Of a DNA stretch of 64,000 nt, positions 1 through 7,853 are shown in pieces. The DNA is from Limosilactobacillus reuteri subsp. reuteri (GTDB lineage Bacteria; Bacillota; Bacilli; Lactobacillales; Lactobacillaceae), in contig NC_009513.1 in assembly GCF_000016825.1 (NCBI RefSeq), positions 317,501 through 381,500 on the forward strand. Reading direction: 5' to 3'. The notes below the pieces were generated by a model. That model made no database searches and was not told the DNA's origin. It saw only the letters and a program-made list of their open reading frames with translations. Both the position numbers and the translations under genes were made by a program. Position 1 is the stretch's first letter. Every line of letters starts with the position of its first letter.

Positions 1-17
1 ATTAGAAGTCTACAGAT

Positions 18-50
18 TAAGCCGATAAAGCTTATTATGTGGGCTTTTTT
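18..50 (+). terminator. Intrinsic terminator of an upstream gene
   Basis: A short GC stem (AAGCC pairing with GGGCTT, roughly 19-23 and 41-46) encloses an AT-rich inner segment and is followed by a run of six T. It presumably ends a gene lying left of the window. The stem is short, so confidence is moderate. Confidence 0.5.
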
Positions 51-145
51 GTATGCTTAAGAAGTTAAGTGAATTGTTCCGAAGTTTTATGAATTATTAT
101 TCTAAACACAATTTTAACCACACAAAAATAATACACATTTAGAGA

Positions 146-167
146 GTAAGCAGTCAATAACAGTACG
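146..167 (+). repeat. IS66 left terminal inverted repeat
   Basis: This is the left 22-bp end of the element. It pairs with 2435-2456 with two mismatches and is directly flanked by the TTTAGAGA duplication. Confidence 0.93.
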
Positions 168-230
168 TCTAGCACTAGCTACCCTGGATCTCCTATACTG
201 AGACTATCATCAGTAAGGAGATTTTTATGT

Positions 231-419
231 ATGACAGAACAAAATGAAATTATTACCCCAGTTTTCAAAAACAAGCCAAGTAATTTACAAAAGCGTTCTT
301 TTACGGCACGCCCTGCCGTAAAAATTAATGTGAATGAAGTCGAATTAACGATTTTCAAGGGGACTAATTCTGTTTTAGCTTCGGATATCGTTAAAGTGGT
401 TATTCGTTATGCTCGTTAA
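231..419 (+). CDS. tnpA: IS66 accessory protein TnpA (Orf1)
   Basis: A 62-residue protein occupying the first-gene position of an IS66 element. IS66 TnpA proteins are small and often helix-turn-helix-like, and are needed together with TnpB for transposition. The start is ATG 231, about 10 nt after AAGGAG (215-220); an ATG at 227 is in another frame. It overlaps tnpB by 11 nt, suggesting translational coupling. The sequence is shorter than many IS66 TnpA proteins and has no motif I can name, so the call rests mainly on position in the element. Confidence 0.75.
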   Translation: MTEQNEIITPVFKNKPSNLQKRSFTARPAVKINVNEVELTIFKGTNSVLASDIVKVVIRYAR

Positions 420-765
420 TTGGCATGACCCAGATCATATCTATTTAGTCTGTGGAAAAACAGACATGCGAAAAGGTGTTGATGGGCTCGCAATGGTAAT
501 CGCTGAGAACTATGGATTAGAATTATATAATAATTCGCTTTTCTTATTTTGCGGCGGACGTAATGATCGGTTTAAAGGATTGTTTTGGGATGGCGAGGGC
601 TTTATTATGCTCTATAAACGGTTTGAAAATGGCCACCTTAGTTGGCCGAGAAACAGTAATGAAGCCAAAGAATTATCTGCTCAACAGCTCGACTGGTTAT
701 TGCAAGGACTGAACCCATTACCAATTCGTAAAATTCAAGCTGTTCGACTGGGAAGTTTTTATTGA
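409..765 (+). CDS. tnpB: IS66 family accessory protein TnpB (Orf2)
   Basis: A 118-residue protein of the IS66 Orf2-like family. The family hallmark is visible in full: an N-terminal region reading VCGKTDMRKGVDGLA, followed by LFLFCGGRNDRFKGLFWDGEGF and then LYKRFENGHLSWP. The protein is required for transposition in characterised IS66 elements, but its biochemical role is unclear. Length is normal for the family. It overlaps tnpA by 11 nt and lies 70 nt upstream of tnpC. Confidence 0.93.
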   Translation: MLVNWHDPDHIYLVCGKTDMRKGVDGLAMVIAENYGLELYNNSLFLFCGGRNDRFKGLFWDGEGFIMLYKRFENGHLSWPRNSNEAKELSAQQLDWLLQGLNPLPIRKIQAVRLGSFY

Positions 766-835
766 GTTACCTCTATTTAAAAGAAGAATTCTTTGATATA
801 ATTACCAAAGAATAATTCAAAGGAGGTGACGTACC

Positions 836-2380
836 ATGAAGCAAACAGCGGAAGAACAAATCAAAGAACTTAAACAGCAATTAGCTATGGCCAATGAAAA
901 GATTGCTCAATTAACAGCTATTATCAAACTTCAAAAGAACCAAATATTTGGGAAAAAAACTGAAGTAATGGAGCCCGTCGTTGATGGACAACAATCCTTA
1001 TTTAGTGAGCAAGAAATGGATCAACTTCAAGATCCTGATATTTCAGTCACGGAAGTGACTGAAAAGAAAATAAAGCAAGTGGTGCGTCACCGGAAAGCAA
1101 AACAATCTGGTCAGCGGACCACTTTTTTAGATGGTTTACCACAGGTTGAAGAAGTTATTCCATTAAAAGATACTAACTGCCCACACTGTCATCAACTAAT
1201 GAAAAAAGTGGGTCAACATGTATATAGTAGAGAAGCACGGTTAAAACCAGCTGAATTATATTGTGTGAATTTGATTCAAGAAACTTATAAATGTAATGAG
1301 TGTATTAATTCTAATGGTAGCGATGTACTTGTCAGTAGTAAGATGCCACAGAGTCTTTTACCCCATAGTTACTTTTCGAGTACTATTTTAGCTAAAGTAG
1401 CAGAGTTGAAGTTTAATCTTGCTTTACCGTTTCATCGTCAAATTAAGTTTTGGCAAGCCGTCGGCTTACGAGTTGATGCTCGATTATTGGCGACTAACAT
1501 TATTAAGGTTAGTCAAACCTACCTTGAACCGTTGTATGATTATTTACAGGAATTAATCAGAAAAGAATCGGTAATTCATATGGATGAAACTCCATTCAAG
1601 GTAATTGATGAGCCTAATGAAACTGGCTACTTTTGGGTAACGCGATCAACAAAAGAATTCAGTAAGCATCAAATTATCATGTTTCATTACTATAATACCC
1701 GCGCGGGTAAAACCATTGGTCAAATTATCGGTCATCAATATCGTGGAATTATTATGTGTGACGGTTATGGTGGATATAGTGATCGATTATATCCCCAGGC
1801 AAAATTTGGGTCATGTTTAGTTCATATTCGACGTGAATTTTATCACATTACATGTTTATTGAATAAGGAGCAATTGAAGAACTCCAAAGCATACCGAGTT
1901 TTACAGCTAATGCGACCGATCTTTCATGAAGAGAAACAATTAACATATTCCAATCATAAGGAAAAACTAGTGCAACGTCGGTTGCACGTGAAGCCTTTGA
2001 TGGATAAGTTATATACTTATTTAGAAAATATCAGTTTTCCTCAAGGACGGTTGAAAGCTGCCATTAATAATGCTTTGAAACTAAGAAAGCGAGTATATCA
2101 AATATTTGAAGATGGTCGAGTGCCGTTAACGAATAATCCGGTTGAACAAGCGATTCGTCCATCAACTCTTATTCGAAAGAATAGCTTATTTGCGAAAAGC
2201 TCTGCTGGAGCTCAGGCAAATGCCATTTTCTATACTTTGGTGGCAACTGCAAACCAGAACCATTTAAATATCTACAAATACTTTAAGTATCTTTTTGATT
2301 ACTTACCAAACCGCAAGGACGCAGGACTTGAGGCTTATTTGCCATGGTCAAAAGAAATTCAAGCAGAATGCCATAAATAA
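836..2380 (+). CDS. tnpC: IS66 family DDE transposase TnpC
   Basis: A 514-residue transposase with the usual IS66 layout. An N-terminal coiled-coil segment (about 1-45) is followed by a zinc-binding CPHCH motif near residue 120 and the catalytic DDE core. The acidic triad can be placed at D250 (HMDETPF), D309 (CDGYGGY) and E437 (NNPVEQAIRP). The family C-terminal segment (YTLVATANQN) is present. The start is ATG 836, with AAGGAGGTGA about 7 nt upstream. The frame is uninterrupted and full length, so the enzyme may be functional. Confidence 0.96.
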   Translation: MKQTAEEQIKELKQQLAMANEKIAQLTAIIKLQKNQIFGKKTEVMEPVVDGQQSLFSEQEMDQLQDPDISVTEVTEKKIKQVVRHRKAKQSGQRTTFLDGLPQVEEVIPLKDTNCPHCHQLMKKVGQHVYSREARLKPAELYCVNLIQETYKCNECINSNGSDVLVSSKMPQSLLPHSYFSSTILAKVAELKFNLALPFHRQIKFWQAVGLRVDARLLATNIIKVSQTYLEPLYDYLQELIRKESVIHMDETPFKVIDEPNETGYFWVTRSTKEFSKHQIIMFHYYNTRAGKTIGQIIGHQYRGIIMCDGYGGYSDRLYPQAKFGSCLVHIRREFYHITCLLNKEQLKNSKAYRVLQLMRPIFHEEKQLTYSNHKEKLVQRRLHVKPLMDKLYTYLENISFPQGRLKAAINNALKLRKRVYQIFEDGRVPLTNNPVEQAIRPSTLIRKNSLFAKSSAGAQANAIFYTLVATANQNHLNIYKYFKYLFDYLPNRKDAGLEAYLPWSKEIQAECHK

Positions 2381-2383
2381 AAC

Positions 2384-2429
2384 GGGGTCATGAATTACCA
2401 TTTTCGGTAGCTCATGATCCCAATTTTTT
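2384..2429 (+). terminator. Terminator inside the IS66 right end
   Basis: A hairpin pairs GGGTCATGA with TCATGATCCC and has a second inner stem TACC/GGTA. It is followed by a T-rich run just after the tnpC stop codon and should end the transposase operon. Confidence 0.8.
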
Positions 2430-2434
2430 CAATC

Positions 2435-2456
2435 CGTAATGTTACTGACTGCTTAC
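2435..2456 (-). repeat. IS66 right terminal inverted repeat
   Basis: This is the right 22-bp end of the element. Its reverse complement matches the left end at 20 of 22 bases, and the second TTTAGAGA copy follows directly. Confidence 0.93.
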
Positions 2457-2827
2457 TTTAGAGAAGGTTCTGACCATTGATATATCAACATTTTGGTTTT
2501 AAATTGTGTGATAGTGGAAAACTCCATGTTCATTTACTGATATTGATTAATGCAGTAAAAACAAATGATAAAACCGTACTAACAAGTCACTTTTTTGTAT
2601 ATCGAACAGGGAAAATGATCTAATTCCGTTAATGAAGCCAGCCCACGTAAAGATGCTAAGACGATAATTACGCGATCAAGTTAGGAAGTACAACAAAAAC
2701 AGCGAATTTAATTACAAAAATAAGAAAAAGAGAGTGAAAAACAATCAGTCTAATAATAAGCATTATCAAGTAAAAAACAAAAAGATGATTTGCTATTTGG
2801 TTTCAAGAAGCTTTAATATTATTTTAC

Positions 2828-3037
2828 TCAAATACTCTGTTTTAGAATAGATGTACCAAGAGCAGTTGCCAATCTTAAAAGGGTAGTTGAATTAACATCA
2901 TTTGAACCACCACGCTCAAGGCGAGAAATAAAATTATATGATTATATAGTAGAGTTGCTAAGCGGATCGAGCTAAAAGCGCATGCGATTCATTGAAACTT
3001 AATTTCAGTTAAAAAATCAGCACCTACCTTTTATGTT
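2828..3037 (-). pseudogene. Remnant of an XRE-family HTH regulator
   Basis: On the minus strand one frame reads ISRLERGGSNDVNSTTLL and continues RLATALGTSI before a stop at 2828-2830. This is the typical end of an XRE/Cro-type helix-turn-helix domain. Further upstream the pieces FLTEIKF and ESHALLARSA match the start of such a domain but lie in other frames, with at least one in-frame stop. It is therefore a decayed regulator (perhaps an antitoxin-like one), not a gene. The rest of 2465-3110 is AT-rich with short broken frames and holds no other gene that I can support. Confidence 0.6.
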
Positions 3038-3114
3038 ATTCTCTTATGATTAAGTAGAGTAGAAAATGAATAAACTCCTACTTGAAAATATTTCTAGACA
3101 AATTTTAAATTAGC

Positions 3115-3143
3115 TTGACGGGTATAAGGAGATAATATATAAT
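3115..3143 (+). promoter_or_regulatory. Promoter of tRNA-Asn
   Basis: TTGACG (3115-3120) and TATAAT (3138-3143) are separated by exactly 17 bp. The predicted start is about 10 nt before the tRNA. Confidence 0.85.
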
Positions 3144-3160
3144 TATATCCGTTGAGTTAT

Positions 3161-3233
3161 TCCGGCATAGCTCAGTTGGTAGAGCACCTGACTGTTAATC
3201 AGGTTGTCGTCAGTTCGAGTCTGACTGCCGGAG
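3161..3233 (+). tRNA. tRNA-Asn (anticodon GTT)
   Basis: A 73-nt cloverleaf with acceptor stem TCCGGCA/TGCCGGA, discriminator G, a T-arm with GTTCGAG and anticodon GTT at 3194-3196 on a CCTGA/TCAGG-type stem. CCA is not encoded. It is a lone tRNA with its own promoter and terminator. It borders the decayed mobile-type DNA, which fits tRNA genes as integration hotspots, although no attachment repeat was seen. Confidence 0.97.
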
Positions 3234-3239
3234 TCGATA

Positions 3240-3272
3240 AAGATGTTAGCTGTTTGGCTAGCATCTTTTTTT
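3240..3272 (+). terminator. Terminator after tRNA-Asn
   Basis: A 9-bp stem, GATGTTAGC (3242-3250) with GCTAGCATC (3257-3265, one G-U pair), is followed by seven T. Confidence 0.85.
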
Positions 3273-3356
3273 ACGCCTTCTAAATATCTTTTTAATAGTC
3301 TAAATTGTATATCTCCAGTTTTTAACGATAGATTATTAATTTTTATATCAAAAAAA

Positions 3357-3385
3357 TTGTAGAAGTTTTAACATGAGAATATACT
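3357..3385 (+). promoter_or_regulatory. Promoter of the lipoprotein gene
   Basis: TTGTAG and TATACT are separated by 17 bp, about 50 nt upstream of the ATG at 3436. Confidence 0.6.
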
Positions 3386-3435
3386 AAAACTGTAACTAGT
3401 TTCATATGTAGTTTAGGAGAATGGAGGTATTTATA

Positions 3436-4134
3436 ATGCGATTTAGTAAAGCAATCCTTGTTGCAACCAGCATAATTGCAATTGGGCTATGTACAAGTGG
3501 CTGTAGTAGTTCTAGCACGAGTTCCAACAGTAGCAAGAGCAGTGCCCAAGTCTCATCAGCAAAAAAAGAGGAGTCACATATTGTGGGCTCATATCGTGAT
3601 GATGCCGATGGAGCTGCTATTACCCTTAATTCAGATGGAACTGGGACATATGTAATGGCAAATCCGACGCAGGCTGATATTCATGATCAATTAACCTGGA
3701 AAAAGGAAAAGAATAATTACATCATTAACTTAAATGATAGTAATTATGATACACCGATTGATGCGCGGCTAAATGAAGATAATTTGAGCCTTGTAGGTAA
3801 CGATGAGTGGCCTAATCAGTCATTTAAGCGAGTTCACGGGGACTTTGACGTTGATAATTTCTTAAAAGAACAACATGCGAAAAACAACAGTTCTACAACT
3901 AAGGATACTCATTCTAAGGAATCATCGACTCATGCCCGTGCAGCACTTAAGAAATGGGCGAGTGACCACCACAAAGACACCAGCAAGATTGATAATTTGA
4001 AGGCTACGACTGACCTATCTGAGCCAGATGAGGGGTGGGCCTTTGTTGATGATAATGGAACTGAATATGCCATTGTTCGAAATGGAAAAGTTTACCCACG
4101 TCCAGTTATTGACGGAGATACTTCATCTAATTAA
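3436..4134 (+). CDS. Putative lipoprotein of unknown function
   Basis: A 232-residue secreted protein. The N-terminus has a signal peptide (basic MRFSK, then a hydrophobic stretch) ending in a lipobox-like TSGC, which would lipidate C23 and anchor the protein to the outer face of the membrane. A Ser-rich linker of about 25 residues follows. Two regions are visible: one around GSYRDDADGAAITLNSDGTG, resembling the beta-rich repeats of lactobacillar lipoproteins, and a C-terminal part with GWAFVDDNGTEYAIVRNGK. ATG 3436 is chosen because GGAGGT lies 7 nt upstream; ATG 3421 abuts its own SD. I do not recognise a specific function. Confidence 0.8.
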   Translation: MRFSKAILVATSIIAIGLCTSGCSSSSTSSNSSKSSAQVSSAKKEESHIVGSYRDDADGAAITLNSDGTGTYVMANPTQADIHDQLTWKKEKNNYIINLNDSNYDTPIDARLNEDNLSLVGNDEWPNQSFKRVHGDFDVDNFLKEQHAKNNSSTTKDTHSKESSTHARAALKKWASDHHKDTSKIDNLKATTDLSEPDEGWAFVDDNGTEYAIVRNGKVYPRPVIDGDTSSN

Positions 4135-4216
4135 TAATCTTAGCGACAAACTTAATAAAATAAACAATTATAGCTCATACATGCGGTTGCGTTCTCATCA
4201 AAAACTTATTTTTCAA

Positions 4217-4245
4217 TTGACGATGTTTTGAAACACGTTTATAAT
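4217..4245 (+). promoter_or_regulatory. Strong promoter of dtpT
   Basis: TTGACG and TATAAT are separated by 17 bp. The predicted start near 4252 gives a leader of about 95 nt that contains the 12-bp palindrome GAATACGTATTC at 4288-4299. Confidence 0.8.
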
Positions 4246-4346
4246 AGTACTATTCTGAATTTTATTGTTAAAGTTTTTTAATGTTTAGAATACGTATTCA
4301 ATTAACATTGTGCTAATTGAAAAGTGAAATTATTTGGAGGAATTGT

Positions 4347-5846
4347 ATGAGTAAACAAAAGAATTTGGATACCTCCTTCTTTGGACAACCGCGTGGATTG
4401 TCGACATTGTTCTTCACTGAAATGTGGGAACGGTTTAGTTACTACGGAATGCGGGCTATCCTTCTATTCTATATGTACTACGCTGTTACCAAGGGTGGTT
4501 TGGGCATGGACCAAGCTACCGCAGCATCAATTATGTCAATTTATGGTTCATTAGTTTACCTGGCCAGTGTTGTCGGGGGATGGTTATCTGACCGTGTATG
4601 GGGATCGCGGCGAACGGTTTTCATCGGTGGTGTCCTTATTATGTTTGGACATATCGCTCTGTCATTACCATTTGGTGTGTCAGCACTTTATGTATCAATC
4701 GCTTTGATTGTTATTGGTACCGGGTTATTGAAGCCAAATGTTTCAGAAATGGTTGGGGGCTTATACAGTCCTGAAGATCGTCGTCGAGACTCTGGTTTTA
4801 GTATGTTTGTCTTCGGGATTAACTTAGGGGCCGCTGTTGCTCCTTGGGCTGTTCCTTGGGCTGCTAATGGTTTTGGCTTAAACCTTTTCCATGGTGAAAT
4901 GAACTTCCACGCTGGTTTCTCACTAGCTGCTATCGGAATGTTCTTTGGGTTAGTACAATATGTAGTTGACGGTCGGAAGTATCTTTCAAAAGATAGCTTG
5001 TATCCTGATGATCCGATCGATAAGGAAAGTTTACGTCCAGTAATTATTTGGTCAATTGTTGGTGTTGTTGCATTAGTGATCATTCTTGGATTGCTTGCGG
5101 CAATGGGTCAATTAAACATCAATAATATCATTACGATCATTACGGTTATTGCTATTGCTTTACCAATCTACTACTTTGTAATGATGTTGAATTCCAAGAA
5201 GGTTACAAAAGATGAAAAGTCACGGGTTGTTGCTTACATTCCACTTTTCATTGCTGCTGCTATCTTCTGGGCAATTGAAGAATCAGGTTCAGTTGTTTTA
5301 GCCCTCTTTGCTGAACAACGGACTGTTTTACACATTGGTGGCTGGCACTTTGCTGCTGCTAACTTCCAGACATTGAACCCATTATTTATTATGATCTTAA
5401 CACCATTCTTCGTTGCACTTTGGGATCACTGGAAAAAACAACCAAGTGCTCCTGGTAAGTTTGCTGCTGGGTTAGTAATTGCAGGTCTTTCATATGTTTG
5501 GATGGCACTTCCAGCAATGATTCACGGTACAACCGCCGGACGGGTTAGCCCATTCTGGTTAGTTGGTTCATGGTTCATCGTTGAAATCGCCGAAATGTTG
5601 ATTTCACCAATTGGTCTTTCAGTAACTACTAAACTTGCACCAAAAGCATTTAAGTCTCAAATGATGAGTATGTGGTTCTTGGCGGATGCTGCTGGACAAG
5701 CGGTTAACGCCCAAGTTGTTAAGTACTACTCATCAGCTACAGAAGTTCCATACTTCTTAATTATCGGGGCAGTAAGTATCGTCTTCGGATTGATCCTTTG
5801 CTTATTCGTTAAGAAGATTCATGGCTTAATGGATGGTGTAGACTAA
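4347..5846 (+). CDS. dtpT: Proton-dependent di/tripeptide permease (POT family)
   Basis: A 499-residue integral membrane protein of the proton-coupled oligopeptide transporter family, which imports di- and tripeptides with protons. Near the N-terminus the family signature ExxERFxYYG appears as EMWERFSYYG (E25-xx-E28-R29). The DRVWGSRRT loop and FGINLGAAVAP segment are also typical of POT proteins. About 14 membrane helices and a normal bacterial POT length are seen. ATG 4347 follows TTGGAGG by 6 nt, whereas the frame's earlier ATG at 4317 lacks an RBS. The gene is monocistronic, with its own promoter and terminator. It would feed the peptidases of an amino-acid auxotroph. Confidence 0.95.
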   Translation: MSKQKNLDTSFFGQPRGLSTLFFTEMWERFSYYGMRAILLFYMYYAVTKGGLGMDQATAASIMSIYGSLVYLASVVGGWLSDRVWGSRRTVFIGGVLIMFGHIALSLPFGVSALYVSIALIVIGTGLLKPNVSEMVGGLYSPEDRRRDSGFSMFVFGINLGAAVAPWAVPWAANGFGLNLFHGEMNFHAGFSLAAIGMFFGLVQYVVDGRKYLSKDSLYPDDPIDKESLRPVIIWSIVGVVALVIILGLLAAMGQLNINNIITIITVIAIALPIYYFVMMLNSKKVTKDEKSRVVAYIPLFIAAAIFWAIEESGSVVLALFAEQRTVLHIGGWHFAAANFQTLNPLFIMILTPFFVALWDHWKKQPSAPGKFAAGLVIAGLSYVWMALPAMIHGTTAGRVSPFWLVGSWFIVEIAEMLISPIGLSVTTKLAPKAFKSQMMSMWFLADAAGQAVNAQVVKYYSSATEVPYFLIIGAVSIVFGLILCLFVKKIHGLMDGVD

Positions 5847-5856
5847 AAATTATATT

Positions 5857-5892
5857 AAGAGATCGAGAATAATTCTTGGTCTCTTTTTTTAT
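5857..5892 (+). terminator. Terminator of dtpT
   Basis: AGAGATCGAGAAT pairs with ATTCTTGGTCTCT through some G-U pairs and is followed by a run of T. It reaches close to the RBS of the next gene. Confidence 0.8.
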
Positions 5893-5902
5893 GAGGTGAG
5901 TT

Positions 5903-6733
5903 ATGAAAATCGCAGTAAGCAGTGACCTTCATTTAGATTTAAATCATGCTGATGTTGCAGAAATTATTACTCAACAGGCACATTATTTAACCCGTCAAGA
6001 AATTGACCATTACTTTTTTGTGGGGGATGCCTTTAATGATTTTGAGCAAACCAGCGCTTGTTTTGCGGAACTACAATCGCAATTACCTACCACAAAGGTC
6101 CATTATCTTGCCGGTAACCATGATATGTTAAAAGGGGTCACTTATGAGCAATTAGAAAATTTAGATGATGATCTATATTTTCATAACCGATTTATCGATA
6201 TTCCCCAAACAAACTGGCGGATTATCGGTAACAATGGTTGGTATGATTATTCGTTTTCAATGTATGAAAGTAATGTAAAAGAGGTCGCAAAATGGAAGCG
6301 GGCATATTGGGTGGATCGTCCAATTATGCAGCCAATGAATGATCCAGAACGAATGGCGATTGTCTTACACCAAGTTGAAGAAGCCCTAAAACAGGCTCAC
6401 AATCAACAAAAACAGGTTATCTTTATGACCCACTTCGCACCAATTAGAGAAGCTCTCCCGCATCCACTTATTGAGTCTGCACGGCGACAACGGATGTGGG
6501 AGATGACGACAGCGATGTTGGGCAGTAAACACTTAGGAGCGTTACTAGCTAGATTCCTGGAAGTAAAAGCAGTTTTCTATGGGCATCTTCATTATGCTCA
6601 ACCATTAATTACCGTTGGAAATATTGAATACCGTAATCAAGCAGTTGGCGTAAGACGCAAAAATAGTGAGGACTGGAAGGGGAAAAGCCTATTAGATCAA
6701 TGGATTAGCCACCTTTATACTAAAAAAATCTAG
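5903..6733 (+). CDS. Calcineurin-like metallophosphoesterase
   Basis: A 276-residue enzyme with all five metallophosphoesterase motifs in order: SDLHLD (D8, H10), GDAFND (D42), GNHD (71-74), MTHFAP and GHLHYAQ. These bind a dinuclear metal centre and hydrolyse phosphomonoesters or phosphodiesters. The natural substrate cannot be told from sequence. The start ATG follows GAGGTGAG by 6 nt. It sits alone between the dtpT terminator and tRNA-Tyr. Confidence 0.9.
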   Translation: MKIAVSSDLHLDLNHADVAEIITQQAHYLTRQEIDHYFFVGDAFNDFEQTSACFAELQSQLPTTKVHYLAGNHDMLKGVTYEQLENLDDDLYFHNRFIDIPQTNWRIIGNNGWYDYSFSMYESNVKEVAKWKRAYWVDRPIMQPMNDPERMAIVLHQVEEALKQAHNQQKQVIFMTHFAPIREALPHPLIESARRQRMWEMTTAMLGSKHLGALLARFLEVKAVFYGHLHYAQPLITVGNIEYRNQAVGVRRKNSEDWKGKSLLDQWISHLYTKKI

Positions 6734-6760
6734 TTTTTTCAAAAAAATAAGAAAAAACAC

Positions 6761-6792
6761 TTGCAATGAGGTTGGAAATTAGGTATTATAAT
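6761..6792 (+). promoter_or_regulatory. Promoter of the tRNA-Tyr/tRNA-Gln unit
   Basis: TTGCAA (6761-6766) is followed after 17 bp by TATTAT, which overlaps TATAAT (6787-6792). It lies about 40 nt before tRNA-Tyr. Confidence 0.65.
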
Positions 6793-6833
6793 AAACGTTG
6801 ATTGATACGAAATATTTAATCAAGCAACTTCTT

Positions 6834-6916
6834 GGAGGAGTAGCGAAGTCTGGTTAAACGCGACGGTCTGTAAAACCGTTCCTTCGGGTTCGGCGGTTCG
6901 AATCCACCCTCCTCCA
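6834..6916 (+). tRNA. tRNA-Tyr (anticodon GTA)
   Basis: An 83-nt tRNA with a long variable arm (class II, as in bacterial tRNA-Tyr), acceptor GGAGGAG/CTCCTCC, discriminator A and anticodon GTA at 6870-6872. CCA is not encoded. It is followed after 10 nt by tRNA-Gln, so the two are probably cotranscribed. Confidence 0.97.
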
Positions 6917-6926
6917 TCTTTATTAT

Positions 6927-6998
6927 TGGGCTATAGCCAAGCGGTAAGGCAACGGTTTTTGGTACCGTCATGCGCTGGTTCGAATCCAGCTAGCCCAA
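6927..6998 (+). tRNA. tRNA-Gln (anticodon TTG)
   Basis: A 72-nt tRNA with acceptor TGGGCTA/TAGCCCA, T-loop GGTTCGAATCC and anticodon TTG at 6959-6961 on an ACGGT/ACCGT stem. It is the second gene of the tRNA pair. Confidence 0.97.
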
Positions 6999-7007
6999 CT
7001 GTTATTG

Positions 7008-7046
7008 AAAGGCTAAGAAAAACATCTGTTTTTCTTAGCCTTTTCT
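7008..7046 (+). terminator. Terminator of the tRNA pair
   Basis: A perfect stem AAAGGCTAAGAAAAA/TTTTTCTTAGCCTTT encloses a short loop. Confidence 0.9.
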
Positions 7047-7091
7047 AGTTCAAAATTTTATTAAGCTATATGAAAAAAGGAATGACAGCCA

Positions 7092-7736
7092 ATGCCTAAA
7101 CAAGGTCATTTTGCAAAAAGCATGCGAACTAAACAAATAAATGATTTTAAAGTGAAACGCAATGCGACTGGTGCGACCATTGATGATGAACAGTTAACAG
7201 ATTTCTTAGTGGTTCGCTTTGCTTTAACAGCTAAGAAGAGGGTTGGATCCGGGGCTCGAGAAACTGTTCAACGGTTCTTGATTGAAATTGGTGATTCTTT
7301 ACAAGAAAATGATGGAGATTTACAGACAATCATTCCAAATTTACTAGCGAGTCTTAATGCCCGGGTACCTTGGCAATTCTATCTAGAAATTTTGGGAGAG
7401 TGGGATTTGCTTCAAAAGTTTTTACAAAAAGAACTTCCTGCAGTCCCGTTAGAAAAACGTCTACGAATTAAGCACCCAGTCACAACCCAGGAAATGGAGA
7501 CGTTAATTGCAAAATTATTGGCAAAAAAGATTACTGCAATTACGTTTATTAATCAGCCAGGAGTGGATCAAAATAAGAAAGATCAGATGGTGACAATGAT
7601 GCTAACAACGATCTATCATGATCAAACGATTGAATGGGAAAAAGTGCGGTTGTTACTGGCGCCATTTAAATTTGAAATCGCTCCTGAACTAGATGAAGAA
7701 ACAAAAGACTGGTTAAAGAAATTAGCAGAAAAATAA
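7092..7736 (+). CDS. Hypothetical cytoplasmic protein
   Basis: A 214-residue soluble protein without signal peptide or membrane segment. It is mixed in charge with a basic N-terminus (MPKQGHFAKSMRTKQINDF). No catalytic or binding motif is recognisable; predicted content is mostly helical. ATG 7092 is preceded by a weak AAAAAGGAATGA SD. It is monocistronic between the tRNA terminator and its own terminator. I do not recognise the family. Confidence 0.75.
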   Translation: MPKQGHFAKSMRTKQINDFKVKRNATGATIDDEQLTDFLVVRFALTAKKRVGSGARETVQRFLIEIGDSLQENDGDLQTIIPNLLASLNARVPWQFYLEILGEWDLLQKFLQKELPAVPLEKRLRIKHPVTTQEMETLIAKLLAKKITAITFINQPGVDQNKKDQMVTMMLTTIYHDQTIEWEKVRLLLAPFKFEIAPELDEETKDWLKKLAEK

Positions 7737-7784
7737 TAACGTTGACTTTCGTTCTGCTTCCTTGGTAGAATTAAATCGTTATTG

Positions 7785-7825
7785 CAGAGCTGTGGTGGAG
7801 TTTTTATCACCGTGGCTCTTTTTAT
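7785..7825 (+). terminator. Terminator
   Basis: GAGCTGTGGTG pairs with CACCGTGGCTC through G-U pairs and is followed by TTTTTATTTT. It lies directly before the RBS of the MFS gene. Confidence 0.75.
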
Positions 7826-7853
7826 TTTGATTTGAAGGAGGAAGCGGAAAGCA

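Larger units (their letters stand above)
138..2464 (+). mobile_element. IS66-family insertion sequence with 8-bp target duplication
   Basis: The element spans 146-2456 (2311 bp). Imperfect terminal inverted repeats of 22 bp (146-167 and 2435-2456) match at 20 of 22 positions and begin GTAAGCAGTCA. The 8-bp direct repeats TTTAGAGA at 138-145 and 2457-2464 are perfect, as expected of IS66 target-site duplication. Three genes in the standard order (tnpA, tnpB, tnpC) fill the element and all are open. Intact genes, ends and duplication indicate a recent and possibly still active insertion. Confidence 0.95.

Noticed and set aside
4028..4231. 67-residue ORF overlapping the end of the lipoprotein gene
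   Set aside because: It is out of frame with a conserved-looking gene and lacks an SD.
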